DNA from: Akebia trifoliata
Lineage: Eukaryota > Streptophyta > Magnoliopsida > Ranunculales > Lardizabalaceae
Direction: 5' to 3'
Assembly (NCBI GenBank): GCA_017979445.1
Contig: CM030717.1
Coordinates: forward strand, 15,052,086-15,116,085
Length of the DNA: 64,000 nucleotides
The translations under genes were made by a program, and so were the position numbers. A model generated the notes under the pieces. The model saw only the letters and a program-made list of their open reading frames with translations, did no database searches and had not been told where the DNA came from. The stretch's first letter is position 1, and the number at the start of each line of letters is the position of its first letter. Shown here piece by piece: positions 21,031-33,395 of the stretch.

Positions 21031-22659
21031 ATTATTAGTCTATTCATCATGAAAGTGAAATTTTCCTCTTGATTCAATATTTGTTTGTATAAAAGAGTTG
21101 TTCCATGGGGAGATGCAAGGAAATGCAAATTAGATTGGAGTTGTACCATGATATAACAAGAACCTGGATTAAATTCTTAGAACCAACAAGCTACATAAAA
21201 TAGATTGTAGTTGCACCAATTTTCACATATCAAAAGAGAGATTTTATTGTCACACCCGGATTACAGTTTTAGGAACTCTACTAGATTTCCAGTGAATTAC
21301 CCATCAATGTATTCTTCAGTGTTGGCAGGCTGAAATGAAGAGTACAATATACAAAATACCAAACAAATATTTTGAAAAAAATAATATAAGCAAAAAGGTT
21401 ATCTTAATTTATCAACTAACTAATGGAAGTGGGTTGTACACAACTACTTGTAAGTTCGTGTATGAATCTACTAAAACTAGATAACTTGAAATAGGTACCC
21501 AAAAAACATTAGAATTAACTATTATTTTCATTAAAGCACGAATAACATCGATTAAGAGATTCAAAGTTAGTCATTGAAGAAACTACCTTTGTGTACTGCA
21601 TTACCTACATCAACTTGGTCGTGATAGGCTTGTTAGTCAACTTATTAAAAAAAAAAAGGTTTTGGGTTCACAGGCACAACACTCTGCATAGACTCATTAC
21701 CAATTATAGAATCATCATCAAAAAAATTAAGAATAAATTGTCAGACCCCTTTGCAAATGATATTTCCAACAACCAGTCCAAAAATTTCATGACATCAATT
21801 TAATAGATGTGCATGAAAAATTAAAACTTTGATTTTTCTCTAAAAATGTTGTCATAACAACTTCAGATAAACTCAATAATATAGCAAACAATAAAATTAT
21901 TGTTAACTTGGACTAAAGAAAATTGCAAAAAAGAGTTACAAGTGAATACAAATAGTAAGCGAGGGATGATACATGGAGATGTAAAACATAATCCTGTGTA
22001 ATCATATGTACCACGCCAATCACACCTCAAATTTTGAATCCAAGGACCCGACTCAATTTTTCGATCCAATTCAAATATCCAAAATCAAGTGTGACTGACA
22101 TGACCTTTAATTTAGTTTAAAAATATTAACTAGATTAAATTCAAATTAATATATAAATTTAAAAAAACATATTAATTACTAATAGCTAACTAGTTTGGAG
22201 ATACCTACAACTTCGAAAAATTATAAATCGGTGTAGAAAATTCATATTGATATCTATAATACCAATTCAAAAACTTTAAGGAATGTATTAATATTTTAAA
22301 AATATGTTCACGACTCATAAAAATACTAAACACCTCCAAAACTGACCAAACCTATTTTTTTTTCTAACCTGCCGATATTCAATGAAAAAAAAAAAACTCT
22401 AATTTGTATGATTTTTAAAGTGTTCATTATAGTTCCAAATCAAGTAATCTTAGAGTCTATATTTAAGAGTAAAAGTAAAGAATTTTGAAAATAATAAATA
22501 AATAATTTAATATATAGTATCTTCAACGAGAATGGATCAAAATTTTTACATATTGTGATTCTTGATATATGTTCATTATAAAAATCATATAAATTTCATT
22601 TTGTCAAATTTTTTAATGAAATCAAACATTATAAAATAGATATAAAACTTCACAACTTT
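21031..22659. other. Unassigned AT-rich stretch
   Basis: No convincing exon, RNA gene or transposon end. Short open frames here have no recognisable motif and are interrupted by AT-rich runs. Confidence 0.4.
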
Positions 22660-24373
22660 CATATTGTAGACATGAGATTTTCGTTTTCGAATATGTCTCC
22701 TACTTCAGCAGTAGAGTCGCCAAGCTGTAGGCATTAGATTTTCATTTCCGAATATCTCTCCTACTTGGATATGGAGTCATCACCATTCTTTTTGTAAAAT
22801 AGTGTAAATGGTCACTTGGAATGCATTTTTTTAAAAGAGTGTAATTTTTGCATTTAGTGACTCTCGTAAGGATAAAATCCATTGGTCCTCCTTTGATCTA
22901 GGTAAGGGGGTCCATATTAGGAAGTGGGGAAGGTGTAGACACCCTACTCCCTCCACCTTGGTGGTAACTTTGGATTCGGTTGATTTGAAAATAAAAGTAA
23001 AAAGTTAGAAAGATCGAATTTGTGCCTTCGAGTGTAAGAGACTTTGATTTTGGTTTAAACAGTTGAGGACCTCCTTATTGAGGAAGGGGCTTTCTATGGC
23101 TCCAACCTTTGGAAAATTTTAAAAGTATAGACTTATTAGCCAAGGGCCCATTTCCATAAGAAAATAGCCCAAGGCCTTAGTCTCAAACCTTTTGTGGTGT
23201 GTACATAAGTATGGGGAGAAGGATAGAAGTGGAAGAGATGAAATCGAAGGGGAGAGAAGGGGGATATTATTTCTTTCTTTTTAGTTCATATCTTACCTTA
23301 TTCTTTTTTCTATTTAACTTTCTTTTGAGCCTTCAAGTATTGAGCTTATTTGCCTCAATCTTTAATATGTAGGATTTGATAGAGAATTAAAAGAAGGTGA
23401 CGCTTGACTTGAGAGTGAGTTGAGGGAGAGTTGAGAGTTGAGAGAGTGATTTTTTTAATCAAGTATTGGGGTTCCAAGCATGGGGGAGGTTGTGTTGAAA
23501 ATGGGGGGGGGGGAGGGGTTATAATATTTTGAAAGTGACTTTAAGGGGTAGAATGAGGTGAAATAATGAAAATGGGTTGTTTGTGATCAAAATGGGTTGG
23601 ATCTTGGAACCTATTTTGGTTGAGTGTTAGGTGAGTTGAAAGAAATGATTTTTGATTAAAAGAATGGGAGTGTAAGAGAGTGGTTTGTTGATTGAGTGTT
23701 ACGTGAGTTGAATGAATTAGATTTTAATTAGAAGAATGGGGTATGTAAGAGAATGGTTGCTAATTTTTTTGGGAGGGTAGAAGATGTGGTGACATGTGTC
23801 CAAAAGTGTTAAGATGGTGTGTTATATGAATTGAAAGGGTGTGGAGATGGCTTATAAGGATGAGTTTGAAGAGAATGATGAGAGTAGGTTAAATAAAAGT
23901 GTGAGTTGAGATATGGGTAGGTAGTTTTTTTTAGAGAAAGGAGATGGTGGTAGGTAGTTGAATGATGGAGGTGGGTTGAGGTGGTGACATGTGTCCCACT
24001 TCAATGATCTTGAGTGATTGGTTTTGATATTTGGGCTTGGATTGAATGCTTAGAATTTGGATAATGGTTGGATAGTGGGTTGAATAGTTATGGTGTTGGG
24101 TTTTAAGTCTAATGAGCTTAGGTGGTGGGTTGAGTACGCATAGTGATGGGTTGAATTGAATTGAACAAAGGTTGGGTTGAGAAGTGATAATGGTGTAGAG
24201 GAGGGGTGAGGTAGGTCTTTAGCTCATGGGCCATGTAGAAAATGACCTTAAGGCCATTTATTTGAGAAGTAGACGATTTTTTTAAGAGTTTGGGGCTTGG
24301 GGCCCATTTCAATTTTTGTGACCTTTATGGGCACTTTGCTTGGAGGGCCTATCCAAATTTGGGTGTTTATACA
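22660..24373 (-). mobile_element. Second Tat/Ogre-like LTR, probably solo
   Basis: Carries the same landmarks as the first LTR (1166-3442): 'agagtcgccaagctgtagg' at about 22713, 'gaaggtgtagacaccc' at about 22930, and a right end gggtgtttataca. Between 23400 and 24150 are short local duplications around 'gttgagtgttaygtgagttga'. No primer binding site, purine tract or gag adjoins it. The left end is approximate. Confidence 0.55.
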
Positions 24374-26160
24374 TATTTTACACTTTTCCAAATATATGAA
24401 TAAAAATAATTGCAATTTTTATTGGAAATCAACAATACAGTTTTTTAGTATAAAAAGCAAACCATAAATTTTTATCAATGATAAATATGTTCAAAATACA
24501 TAATTATCGATATAATACTTAAAACAAATTCTTACATATTTTTAGGCATATTATAAATCTATAATAAAAATTTCAAGTAAAAATCTTATCAATGGAGATC
24601 ATGAAAATTATAGAAATTCATAAGAGTCAAATGATTTCACTAAAACATTATTTATTCATCAAATCAAATTTCTTTTAAAAATACCGTCAATGTAATTTAG
24701 AAAAAGAAATAACATCTTAAAATAAATAATTAAAAATAATTAAAAAATAATAAATTATTAAAATTTATTCTTCACTCCCATTATGCTAATATCCTGGGTA
24801 AACATTTCACAACAGTGAGTTTGATAAATCTAATACATTTTACACAAAATTAATTAATCTAAGTATATTTATTTCTAATATATTTAACACAAAATCAATT
24901 AATCTAAGTATATTTATTTATAAAATAATCAATGATGCCAAAAATGTGAATACATGAAGTTTACACACCCAAACTAACTATTACCCAAGTCAGTCAACCG
25001 ATTAGTTTGGTCTGATCAATTACTTAGCTTGGCCAACCATTAGGTTATCTCTGTACATGAGATCTTCTGTACAAAATTTAGTACTTTTATTTTTCCCAAC
25101 TACAATTTGGTCTCATCATTATAAGCAATACATGATTATAATACAATTCATTACACCTTATGCACAGGTATAGTCATTCAAGAATTAAATCACAAATCTA
25201 TATTAACATTCACAAGCATAACTATTTATATAAATATGTTTGATATAATTCATCTATAGAATATTAAAAAAAATTATATTGATCTAATAATCATATTTGT
25301 CGTAGATCTAAAATTCAATTTCTACAAAAAGAGAAAGAATTTGCAATAAAGTATTTAGCTAATTTTTTTGTATGAACTGTAAAAGATCTGACAAAACTCC
25401 ACTTACCCAAATCGCAATACTCCTCAAAATGGATAGTTTTTACGGTAAGAAACTTAGATCCACCTCTTCTTTGTTTCCTGCTTGTTCGATTCGTCTTCTA
25501 TGAAGTCCAAATCAATATCTTTTTTACTTTCATCTCTTAGATCTTTGTAAAAATAGGGTTTCGATGATGAAGCTAAGTGACGGCTAGTGATAAAAAAAAC
25601 TTAAGAACATAAAGAACAACAATAGGATTAGGGTTTTTAATAAGTATTTTATATGAGATTTTCTTTACCATGTGTCTCTCTCCTAAGAAAAGAGATTTTG
25701 AAATATTAAAACCCTTACTACATGGGATAACAACCCCCATCTTTTGTAATTACTAAAATAGGATTCTCAATTCTGACAACTAATACCCTACAATTCTATT
25801 TAATTATAACCTAATGCCATATTCACATTTAATTGAACATAATTGACAAAATTACCCTTATCTTTCTTTATTTAATAAATCCCACTAGATTTAATTATTT
25901 AAAACCATTGAATTAATTTTTAATTACCAATCAACCCCTTAAAATAATTATTTAATATTGGTATATTATGTCGTTTTACCCAAAACCTCATGCACCTCAA
26001 GGTTGTGCGAAAATTATGATGAGACAAAATATAAAAAAAAATCAAAGTCTCATCCCAACAATTTGGTGTTGGCTATTGTCATTGAGAATGATAAAATAGA
26101 ATAAAGCCATGTTCAAAGAAAATTATCTTATTTAGAAGAAAAAAATACCTTATCTTCCCC
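24374..26160. other. Unassigned, very AT-rich stretch
   Basis: No coding signal. 24840-24920 holds a local duplication of 'caattaatctaagtatattt'. 25380-25800 looks like an LTR or promoter (tttttacggtaag, agggtttcg) but has no definable ends. Confidence 0.35.
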
Positions 26161-26164
26161 CACC

Positions 26165-26515
26165 TCCTTTATCTGAGCTTGGGACCACAATGTAAAATAT
26201 TTAATTTTACACAAGCTACCAAGTCATGGGCCACAATCTAGTCACTCCCGAGAGTATAGTAGATCGACCAAGCAAAACAGTTGGTCAAGGCACATGCGCA
26301 TGTGTGGCCAAAATAAACATAACCTTCTATATTGGTCTAGATCCATTTATAAATAGAAGAGAGATCTATGTGAATATAGACAATGAATACAATACCTCAC
26401 TCTTGTCACAACGACATAGTTTTGGATTTTGATTTTTCCATCGGTATACATTTGTGGAAGTAACCCTTCTTCAGTGATCAGTTCCTCTTTATTTCTTTTA
26501 ATTAGTATCAGAGCT
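26165..26515 (+). mobile_element. Copia LTR remnant with PBS
   Basis: A TATA-like box (tataaata, 26348-26355) lies about 150 bp before attagtatcagagct (26501-26515), which resembles the initiator-Met tRNA primer binding site tggtatcagagc. This is the layout of a Copia 5' LTR plus PBS. No gag follows: the sequence runs into the next element at 26904. Confidence 0.5.
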
Positions 26516-26903
26516 ACAGGTTATGATTGTCACCTTGCTTCCTTGGTCTCATTGGCTAAAAATCCACTGCATCCATCATTTTTTTTCTTCATTGCGGATA
26601 AAAAATCAAAAACTTTTGTAAACTAGAGAAGAAGTTGAAGAAGGAAACTTTGAGTAGAAAGTGGTGTGACGTGTAGAATTATTAATATTTGCTTCTTACT
26701 GAAGAAAGAGAAACTTTTCTTTGATGTTGTAGTATATAACAATTCTATGTGTATTAACTCGAGCAAACAAATTAACCAAGCCAAGCCAAGCTATCAAGCC
26801 GAGCCACTCACCTTTAAGTTTCTAATCCAGATTCTGAAGTGTTCAACAATTCAATTTTTACTTGGTGTTTTGCTTATACACATAAGTTGTATGTGTTGGT
26901 TGA
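26516..26903. other. Unassigned flank of nested Copia element
   Basis: No gene recognised. The last five bases, gttga (26899-26903), are the probable left target duplication of the Copia element that starts at 26904. Confidence 0.4.
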
Positions 26904-27026
26904 TGTTAAAATTCAACACCAGCCTAATTGGTAAAAGCCCAAAATGATTGCCCAAGCCCAATAATAACTTAAAAACTAATTTTTAGAATATTTTTAGAGA
27001 AAACTCTAGATATTTTTGGATGAGAG
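26904..27026 (+). mobile_element. Copia 5' LTR, left piece
   Basis: Begins tgttaaaattcaacacc, matching the 3' LTR start at 42166, and continues colinearly to ggatgagag, where the Tat-type element interrupts it. The last five bases, gagag, are the left copy of its target duplication. Confidence 0.93.
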
Positions 27027-28704
27027 TGAAAGCGCCCTCGATCCGCGAGGTGCGCGGATCCGCTTTTGACCTTTGAGGTTTGGGAGTCGCCACCTAGTAT
27101 TACGGTCTACGAACCGAATTGACTCTAAAAAGGCAAATATTACTAATCTACAAAAGAAAAAAAAATGGGTCCGGGGATCACGTTACGGGGTTGGAAGGTG
27201 TTAGGCGCATCCCCCGCCCAGCAAACGCCGATCTCTACTAATTCCCAAATAAACTACATTGTTAAAAAACCTAAGTAATAAAAAATAATAATAAGAAATA
27301 GACATTTTTCTGAAGACAAAGTTCTCGTTCCCTCAGATCTGATAGAGTAACTCTTTGTACAGTACTCCTCGCTTCGTTCTGTTTTCGGATCTGATTTCTG
27401 ATCTCTGAGGTGAGGTATCTATTTCTTAGATATGGATTTTTCGGATTTGTTTATGGATTTCTAGGTGTTTCTAAAAGGCTTCTAGGTGTTTTTCGAGTTA
27501 AAATCGAAGTATGGGTGTTAGGTAAGGGGTTGAGACTTCAAAATTAGGGTTTATGGGAGGCTAAAGAAGTTTTTTGACCTACTTCTCTTAGGGTTTATTC
27601 TTGGATACGAAAATAGGGTGTAGGGACCTCTATTTATAGATTTTTTTAAATGTTTGTTTACATAGAATTAGTGTTTAATTATAATTCTTTTAATTAGAGT
27701 TATATTTTAATTAGAATTATTTTAGGTAGAGTTATATTTTAGTTAGAATTCTATTAAATAGAGTTATTATCTAATTAAGATTGTTAAATAGAATTATTAT
27801 TTAATTAGAACTCTATTAGGATTTTGACTTTTGGTCTTATTTGATTGACTTTAAGATTTTGACTTTAGTCTTACTTGATTGACTTTAATATCTTGACTTT
27901 AGTATTACTTAATTGACTTTAATTTTTTGGAGAACCCTCCTCTATTATATCTTTAATTCTTTGAATACCCAAATGAAGGGGTCCTTGAATAAATATCTTG
28001 GCAACCATCAAAATTTTTTGCCTAAGAGCCTGATTGATCGATTTTTTTGGTTCAAATTTTTAAATTAATTTTATTAATGTTTCACTTTAATTATTTAATA
28101 TTTTATTTATTAATTTTAAAATTTTTAATTATAAAAATTATAAAATTACCATTTTACCCTCGAAGAGGACTTTTTGTTTTTCATGTCAGCTTTTGATGTT
28201 CTAGGATGTTTTAGAATCGATTTTTCATAAGGAATTCAATGAAAATATTGGTTTGTACCATTTATGAAATTTTTTGTGTGGAATGGTCGTGATCTTTATG
28301 AGGGGTATTTTCGTAATTTTATCAAATTCTATGAAAATTGACGAAATGATTTATTTGATTTCGATTTGTTATTTTATGTGTTTGAATGGGTTTTCCTAAG
28401 CGTAACGTAGGCTCTAGGGATATTTTAAGGTTTAGCGTATTTTGATAATTTGGTCATTTTTTAGTGATTTTTATTGTGAAGCTTCTTTTTGTTTGAAAAA
28501 TGATGATTTCTAAGCTTTTGAGGTTATATTTTCTTATCGTAGCGCGGTTTCTACAGTTTTGTCAGTTCGAGATACCTCATCCGGATTTCTGAAACATATC
28601 TAGTTACAAAATAAAGTATTGGAATAAACATCCATCATTGGGAACCATTGCAATCGGGTTGACGAGTTGATTAATCAGGCGAATACAAAAATGGGGTGTC
28701 TACA
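27027..28704 (-). mobile_element. Tat element 3' LTR (left copy)
   Basis: Minus-strand start TGTAGACACCCC at 28704, end GGGCGCTTTCA at 27027. It contains the 'tttgggagtcgccacc' and 'ggaaggtgttaggcgc' blocks typical of this LTR group. It is colinear with the right LTR, with the differences concentrated near 27035-27250. Confidence 0.93.
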
Positions 28705-28719
28705 GATGCCCTTCTTTGG
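28705..28719 (-). other. Polypurine tract of Tat element
   Basis: The minus strand reads ccaaagaagggcatc directly before the 3' LTR start. The aagggcatc-TGTAGACACC junction is characteristic of Tat/Ogre elements, where it primes plus-strand synthesis. Confidence 0.7.
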
Positions 28720-29149
28720 CAGAGGATTGAAACAAACTAGATAGCAAATCTATTTGGATAGATAATGCGATATTTGAATGTCAAAGCTAGTGACAGTTCA
28801 TTTTGTAGCCTGATTTAGCAATTCGTCAAGGTGTTCGGATCCTTGAGCGTAAAACTCTCTCCAAACTAAAAGGTTGTTAGGTCATCAAGCGAGAACTCTC
28901 ACTGACAGTGTCAGATCCTTGAATTTTAGAAAATTCTCCTTGACTAATGCAAAAGTGTACGTGTGTGCAATAGTGTGATGATTACTGAGTAAAATGTGTT
29001 AGGTCCTAGAGATCTTCTCTCACTGACAATAATGATTCAAAATTGAAATGTGCTTATGCAACGAAAGCAATCATGGCAATGTTGAACAATGAGGTAATTG
29101 GAGTCATAACATTATAGGAACTTCGTTAAATCCTATTTGAAATTCTTTT

Positions 29150-29690
29150 TTAGAGTTCGGAAAAGTTTAAGTCTTGTTTATTAGATTCGAGCCTATTGTA
29201 GCCACGCTTCTTGGGCTAAGAAAATTAAACAATCCTGTTAATTCATTCTATGATTCAAACAAAGCTAGAGTATCATTTCTCGAACTCTGGTTAAGGTTTA
29301 CAAGAACTTAAATAATCCTACTAAAATTGGAGTCTCGTTTCTCGGACTCGAACTAAGGTTTATAGGCACTTCAAAAAACTTATTCATTCTATGATTCAAA
29401 AAGTTGGAGTCTCGTTTCTCGGACTCGAACCTAAGTTTGTAGGCACTTCAAAAAATCTACTAATTCTATGATTCAAAAAGTTGGAGTCTCGTTTTTTGGA
29501 CTTGAACTTAGGTTTGTAGGTACTTCAAAAAACCCACTCATTCTATGTTTCAAAAAGTTGGAGTCTCATTTCTCAGACTCGAACTTAGGTTTGAAGGCAC
29601 TTCAAAAAGCCTATTCATTCTATGATTCAAAAAGTTGAAGTCTCGTTTCTTGGGCTTAGATTTATAGGAACTTAAATAATCCTATTAATC
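29150..29690. repeat. 77-bp tandem array in Tat element
   Basis: At least five units of about 77 bp, marked by gttggagtctcgtttctcgg at about 29403, 29480, 29557 and 29634 and by degenerate earlier copies. Each unit ends in aggcacttcaaaaa. Tandem arrays between the coding part and the 3' LTR are common in Tat/Ogre elements. Confidence 0.85.
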
Positions 29691-30314
29691 GAGTTCAAAG
29701 TTTGAAAGATCGGGCCTTTATTGGCTTATCATGCATCTAGATTCATAATTATCATTGGACTTCCTCGAACTTTTAAATAAGATTTTCCTTTTTATCATGT
29801 GATTAAGAACAAAACTTTAGAATTAAATGACTTTCAAAAATGCCCCTAGTTTCAAGGTTGGCTTTAACTGAAACTTGACTACGAAACTGATGGAATGGTT
29901 TACGCTTGAAAAATATGGACTCTGATGTATGACAGATAGAAGAACTAACATTCCTTTAAATTTAAGACTCTTAAGGTTATCATATGTGCAATAAGGGATT
30001 GATCATTTTCTTTCGAATTTCTTTTTGAAAAATGCTTGAGATAGACTTAAAAAATCTTGATAAATATTAGAATAGAAAATCTTTCTCTTCAAAGTGGTTG
30101 ATGGTTCTACATCTTCCATTAGCGAACACTTGAACAAGTAAACATACTCTTGAAAATCCTACAATGTTCAAGATGATTTCTGATTTTTTTCGACTTCAAC
30201 ATTGTCTTCGTTGGATGTGAGCTCTTGGCTGAAAAATGAATATTGTGGTTTAATGATTTTATAGTTTTTGCACAAGCTTCTTTCTGAATTTTTCTTCTTG
30301 ATGAGACTTTTCTT

Positions 30315-30520
30315 CCCATTTGATGATGCCCTAATTTTTGCCTAGATCGCCTCTTCAGGTTTTCAATCTAGTGGACTTTATTTTTCTTTTTCTGATGATG
30401 CCTTGATTTTCGTCCAGGTTGCCTTTTTAGGTTTTCAACCTAAAAGGCTTTCTTTTTTATAGTTATGCCCTAACTTTTGCCTAAGTAGACTTTTTGGATT
30501 TTCGACTTAGCGGACTTCTC
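30315..30520. repeat. About 70-bp tandem array in Tat element
   Basis: Three degenerate units of gatgatgccytratttt..gcctaga, then gcctttttaggttttcaacct-like sequence, starting at about 30319, 30391 and 30461. Confidence 0.7.
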
Positions 30521-30654
30521 TTTTTTTTTCTCGATGATCTTGAATATTTAACTCGACAGCTTCTTAGTTCCCTACATCTTAACCGAGTCAATTAGCATTC
30601 AAGAGGACTTAATAGGTGGGCTTAGGACATGGTTTAGAAAAAAAAGGGTATAAG

Positions 30655-30870
30655 GCTTGACTTTCCAAAATGCCCCTAGTTTGAAATTCTTTCTTTTTGT
30701 CGATTCTTCTGATTCTTTTTTTTTCTAATGCCCCTAGTTTGGCATTCTTTTTCTTTACTGTCAATTTTTTGACTCTTTTTTTTAACGCACCTAGTTTGGC
30801 ATTACTTCCTTTTTTTATCAATTCTGTTGATTCTCTTTTTAAAATGCCCCTAATTTGGCATTATTTTCTT
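30655..30870. repeat. About 58-bp tandem array in Tat element
   Basis: Four units opening with atgcccctagtttggcatt at about 30670, 30730, 30789 and 30843. On the minus strand the array happens to stay open and encodes a repeated NAKLGALKK-like peptide. This is a by-product of the unit length and not evidence of a gene. Confidence 0.8.
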
Positions 30871-31002
30871 TCGATCCTTTCCATATGGGATTTTCCTTTT
30901 GGATGTCACTTTTTTTAAGAGAATACATTTTTTTGCGTGACCGGGCTTGAAGTAACTTCTCAGGTTGCCTACGTACCCCAAATATTTCTTTTTCTTTTGG
31001 GA

Positions 31003-31640
31003 TCAAGTCAAAACGTAGTTCATATTAAGATTCCCTCCCAAGGTTGGTCGGTATGGTTTAAAAAAGAAAAGGCTATTGCTTTTTTTTAAAGGCTGCGAGA
31101 GGTTAAAGAAGGTTATTTTTTCTTTTTTGGTAAAATAAGATAATTGGTCGACCAAAGAAGGTCTTCTTTGGTGAATGCTGCTTGACATGGTCAAAGTTTC
31201 AGGAATTCGATATCTGGATTGCTCTGTCGAGTAAGGTTTTATTTTGGAGAATGAATATTCTTCAGTCTTCTTTTGTGAAATTGAGTATGATCGAGTTTTC
31301 TGACTATTCAACTCTTCTAAAACTTCGAGAAGATCTTTTATTCTCTTATGAATGAAAACTCTCATTTTTTTAGTAAAAAATATGGTAGATCCACTTGTAG
31401 GTCTTAGCGTCTTTGTCGATGTTTTCAACTATATCACTTTTGACGATCTTTGACTTTGAAGTCCGCCTTCAACTTTATTCCTTGATCTATTTGAGTGAAA
31501 TCTAAGAATATATCCTCATGAGACCATGAAGGAACATTGTGGAATTTCTCAAGTAAGTTTATTATTATCATGTTCTCCTGAGGATAACGTATCACCAATT
31601 TAAACTTCTTGAGTGTACTTTTTAATTCCAATATTTATCA
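31003..31640 (-). other. Unassigned open frames downstream of Tat gag
   Basis: Two minus-strand open stretches (31428-31003, 141 codons, and 31631-31434, 65 codons) lie where protease/RT would be expected. They are Lys/Ser-rich and show no DTG protease motif, no YxDD, and no integrase HHCC or DDE residues. They could be highly decayed pol or unrelated sequence. I do not recognise them. Confidence 0.4.
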
Positions 31641-31996
31641 AATTTGATTAGTAAGCTTTAAGTCATTTTATTGCACACAAGATAATCAAAGCTTTTTTAT
31701 TTATTAGAATAAAAAAGAACATAGACTGATATACCTGACTGAAGCCTAAAATTAACAATGACTAACTGAACTCAAAGACTGACGCAACTGAAGCTAAAAA
31801 AAAAATTAAGAAGACTTAAAAAAAAGACGACATCATTCTGAATTGAGGGACACAATTCTAGGGTCTATGGCACTTCGATTATCTTCGATGGATGACTCGA
31901 ACTTGTCTACTTTTACTATCTTTTCATATTCTGATTCAAGTCTGTCATATGCTAGACAACCCGTTGCTTTAATAATCTTTATGTTCTTTAGTTTTG

Positions 31997-33395
31997 CTAC
32001 TGTCTTAGGTTAAATATGCTCATCTCGGCATGGTGGGGGTATATTGTTAAAACCAATTGGGTGAATGAATGAAACTGGATCAACTGATTCGGATTTGGAT
32101 AGGATATTAGGTTTAGAGTAAGAAGGGGTTGATTTTGAAAGGTAGGCAAAGGGTTAGTCTTAACATTGGGTGTGGTAAGAATGGGTATGGTAATCTTTCC
32201 TTGTTCAATCAAGTCTTGGATAGCATAACGAAGAGTAATACACCTGTCAAAAACATGACTAGACATCTAATATAATTCACAGAATTGTTCATTATCCATG
32301 TTTGGAGGAAGAGGATTAGGCAAAGGCTTAGGTTGTAAAGGTGTCAGTAATCCCCTTTTCATCAATTTTTATAAGCAGCACTAAGGGACATTCCAAGATT
32401 GACAAATTGTCTCCTAAGCTTTGCTTGTGAAGACTGAGTAGCTTGAAAAGATAGTGCGAAGGATGTGTTGGCCACTTGTAAGGAATTGACATTAGGTTTG
32501 AAATGTTTGGGTTTTGACTCAAATGGGTTACCAAAAAGTCTCGAAGAGTAGGCATCATCAACTTGACTACCAGCTTCAAGGAGGGATTGAAAAGTGGGAA
32601 GGTACTGAGGCATCAAGTAATTGGCATAATTTAGAGTGAGATTCCTGAGGATTATCTTGACTTATTCCTTCTCTTGAGGTTGGTCCCACAATTGAGCGAC
32701 TTTAGCTCTCCATCGAACAATGAACTCGTGAGTTTAATATCCGTGTTGAATGAATACCGACCAATAAATCCTTTCATCAATTGATGCCATGTTCTTATCC
32801 GAGATGAGTCCAATGACATTAACCAGCGTAGGGTAGGACCTGTAAGGGTTCTTTGAAAAAGTTGAGTCATCTGTTCTTCACTCAAACCCTAAGATTACAT
32901 TATGCTGACATATACTTTTAAGTGAGTCCTAGGGCATCTAATACCGTCAAACTTCTCCATATCTGACATTGTGAACTTCTCTGGCAGACGGACCGTAGGA
33001 AACAAGGTCATTGTCCCTAATCTAAAAATAAGATCGTCGGGATCTTTAATATTCTTCAAAGCAATTTCAACCTGAGTTATTCGATGAGCTAAGATAGGGT
33101 CAACAGGTAATTGATCATCTTCTTGGTTTTTGACAAGGTTAAACACATCCTGAGGATCTATAGCTTTATCTTTTTCCTTTTCAATTTTCAGGGATTCAAT
33201 TTGTATTTGGACTGAAGTAATAATCTGTGCTTGAAAAGATTCTAAAATTTGACGGAACGCGGCTTCATCCATGGTACTAGTTTCTTTTTGTGGCAAAGAC
33301 TGGCTACTTGGCAATGTTATTCTAGAAAAGTGACTTTTTTCACGAACCCAAAGTGGTACAGATGGAGTTTTAGAACGTTTGGGACTAATTATCAC
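31997..33395 (-). pseudogene. Tat/Ogre-type gag, frameshifted
   Basis: The only protein recognisable in the nested element. The minus frame from 33395 gives an N-terminal part with an acidic/Lys-rich coiled region (ESLKIEKEKDKAIDPQDV), then LPEKFTMSDMEKFDGIRCPR, the retrotransposon-gag signature. After a frame change come EEQMTQLFQRTLTGPTLRWL and SSRIRTWHQLMKGFIGRYS (32885-32652), which continue the same domain, and then more frames down to 31997 (TLRYAIQDLIEQGKI). The start could instead be the internal ATG near 33272 (MDEAAFRQIL). Gag forms the virus-like particle shell. Frameshifts disable this copy. Confidence 0.85.

Noticed and set aside
30609..30821. Minus-strand ORF with repeated NAKLGALKK peptide
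   Set aside because: It is the translation of the 58-bp tandem array in the Tat element; there is no conserved domain and the frame is open only because of the repeat unit.
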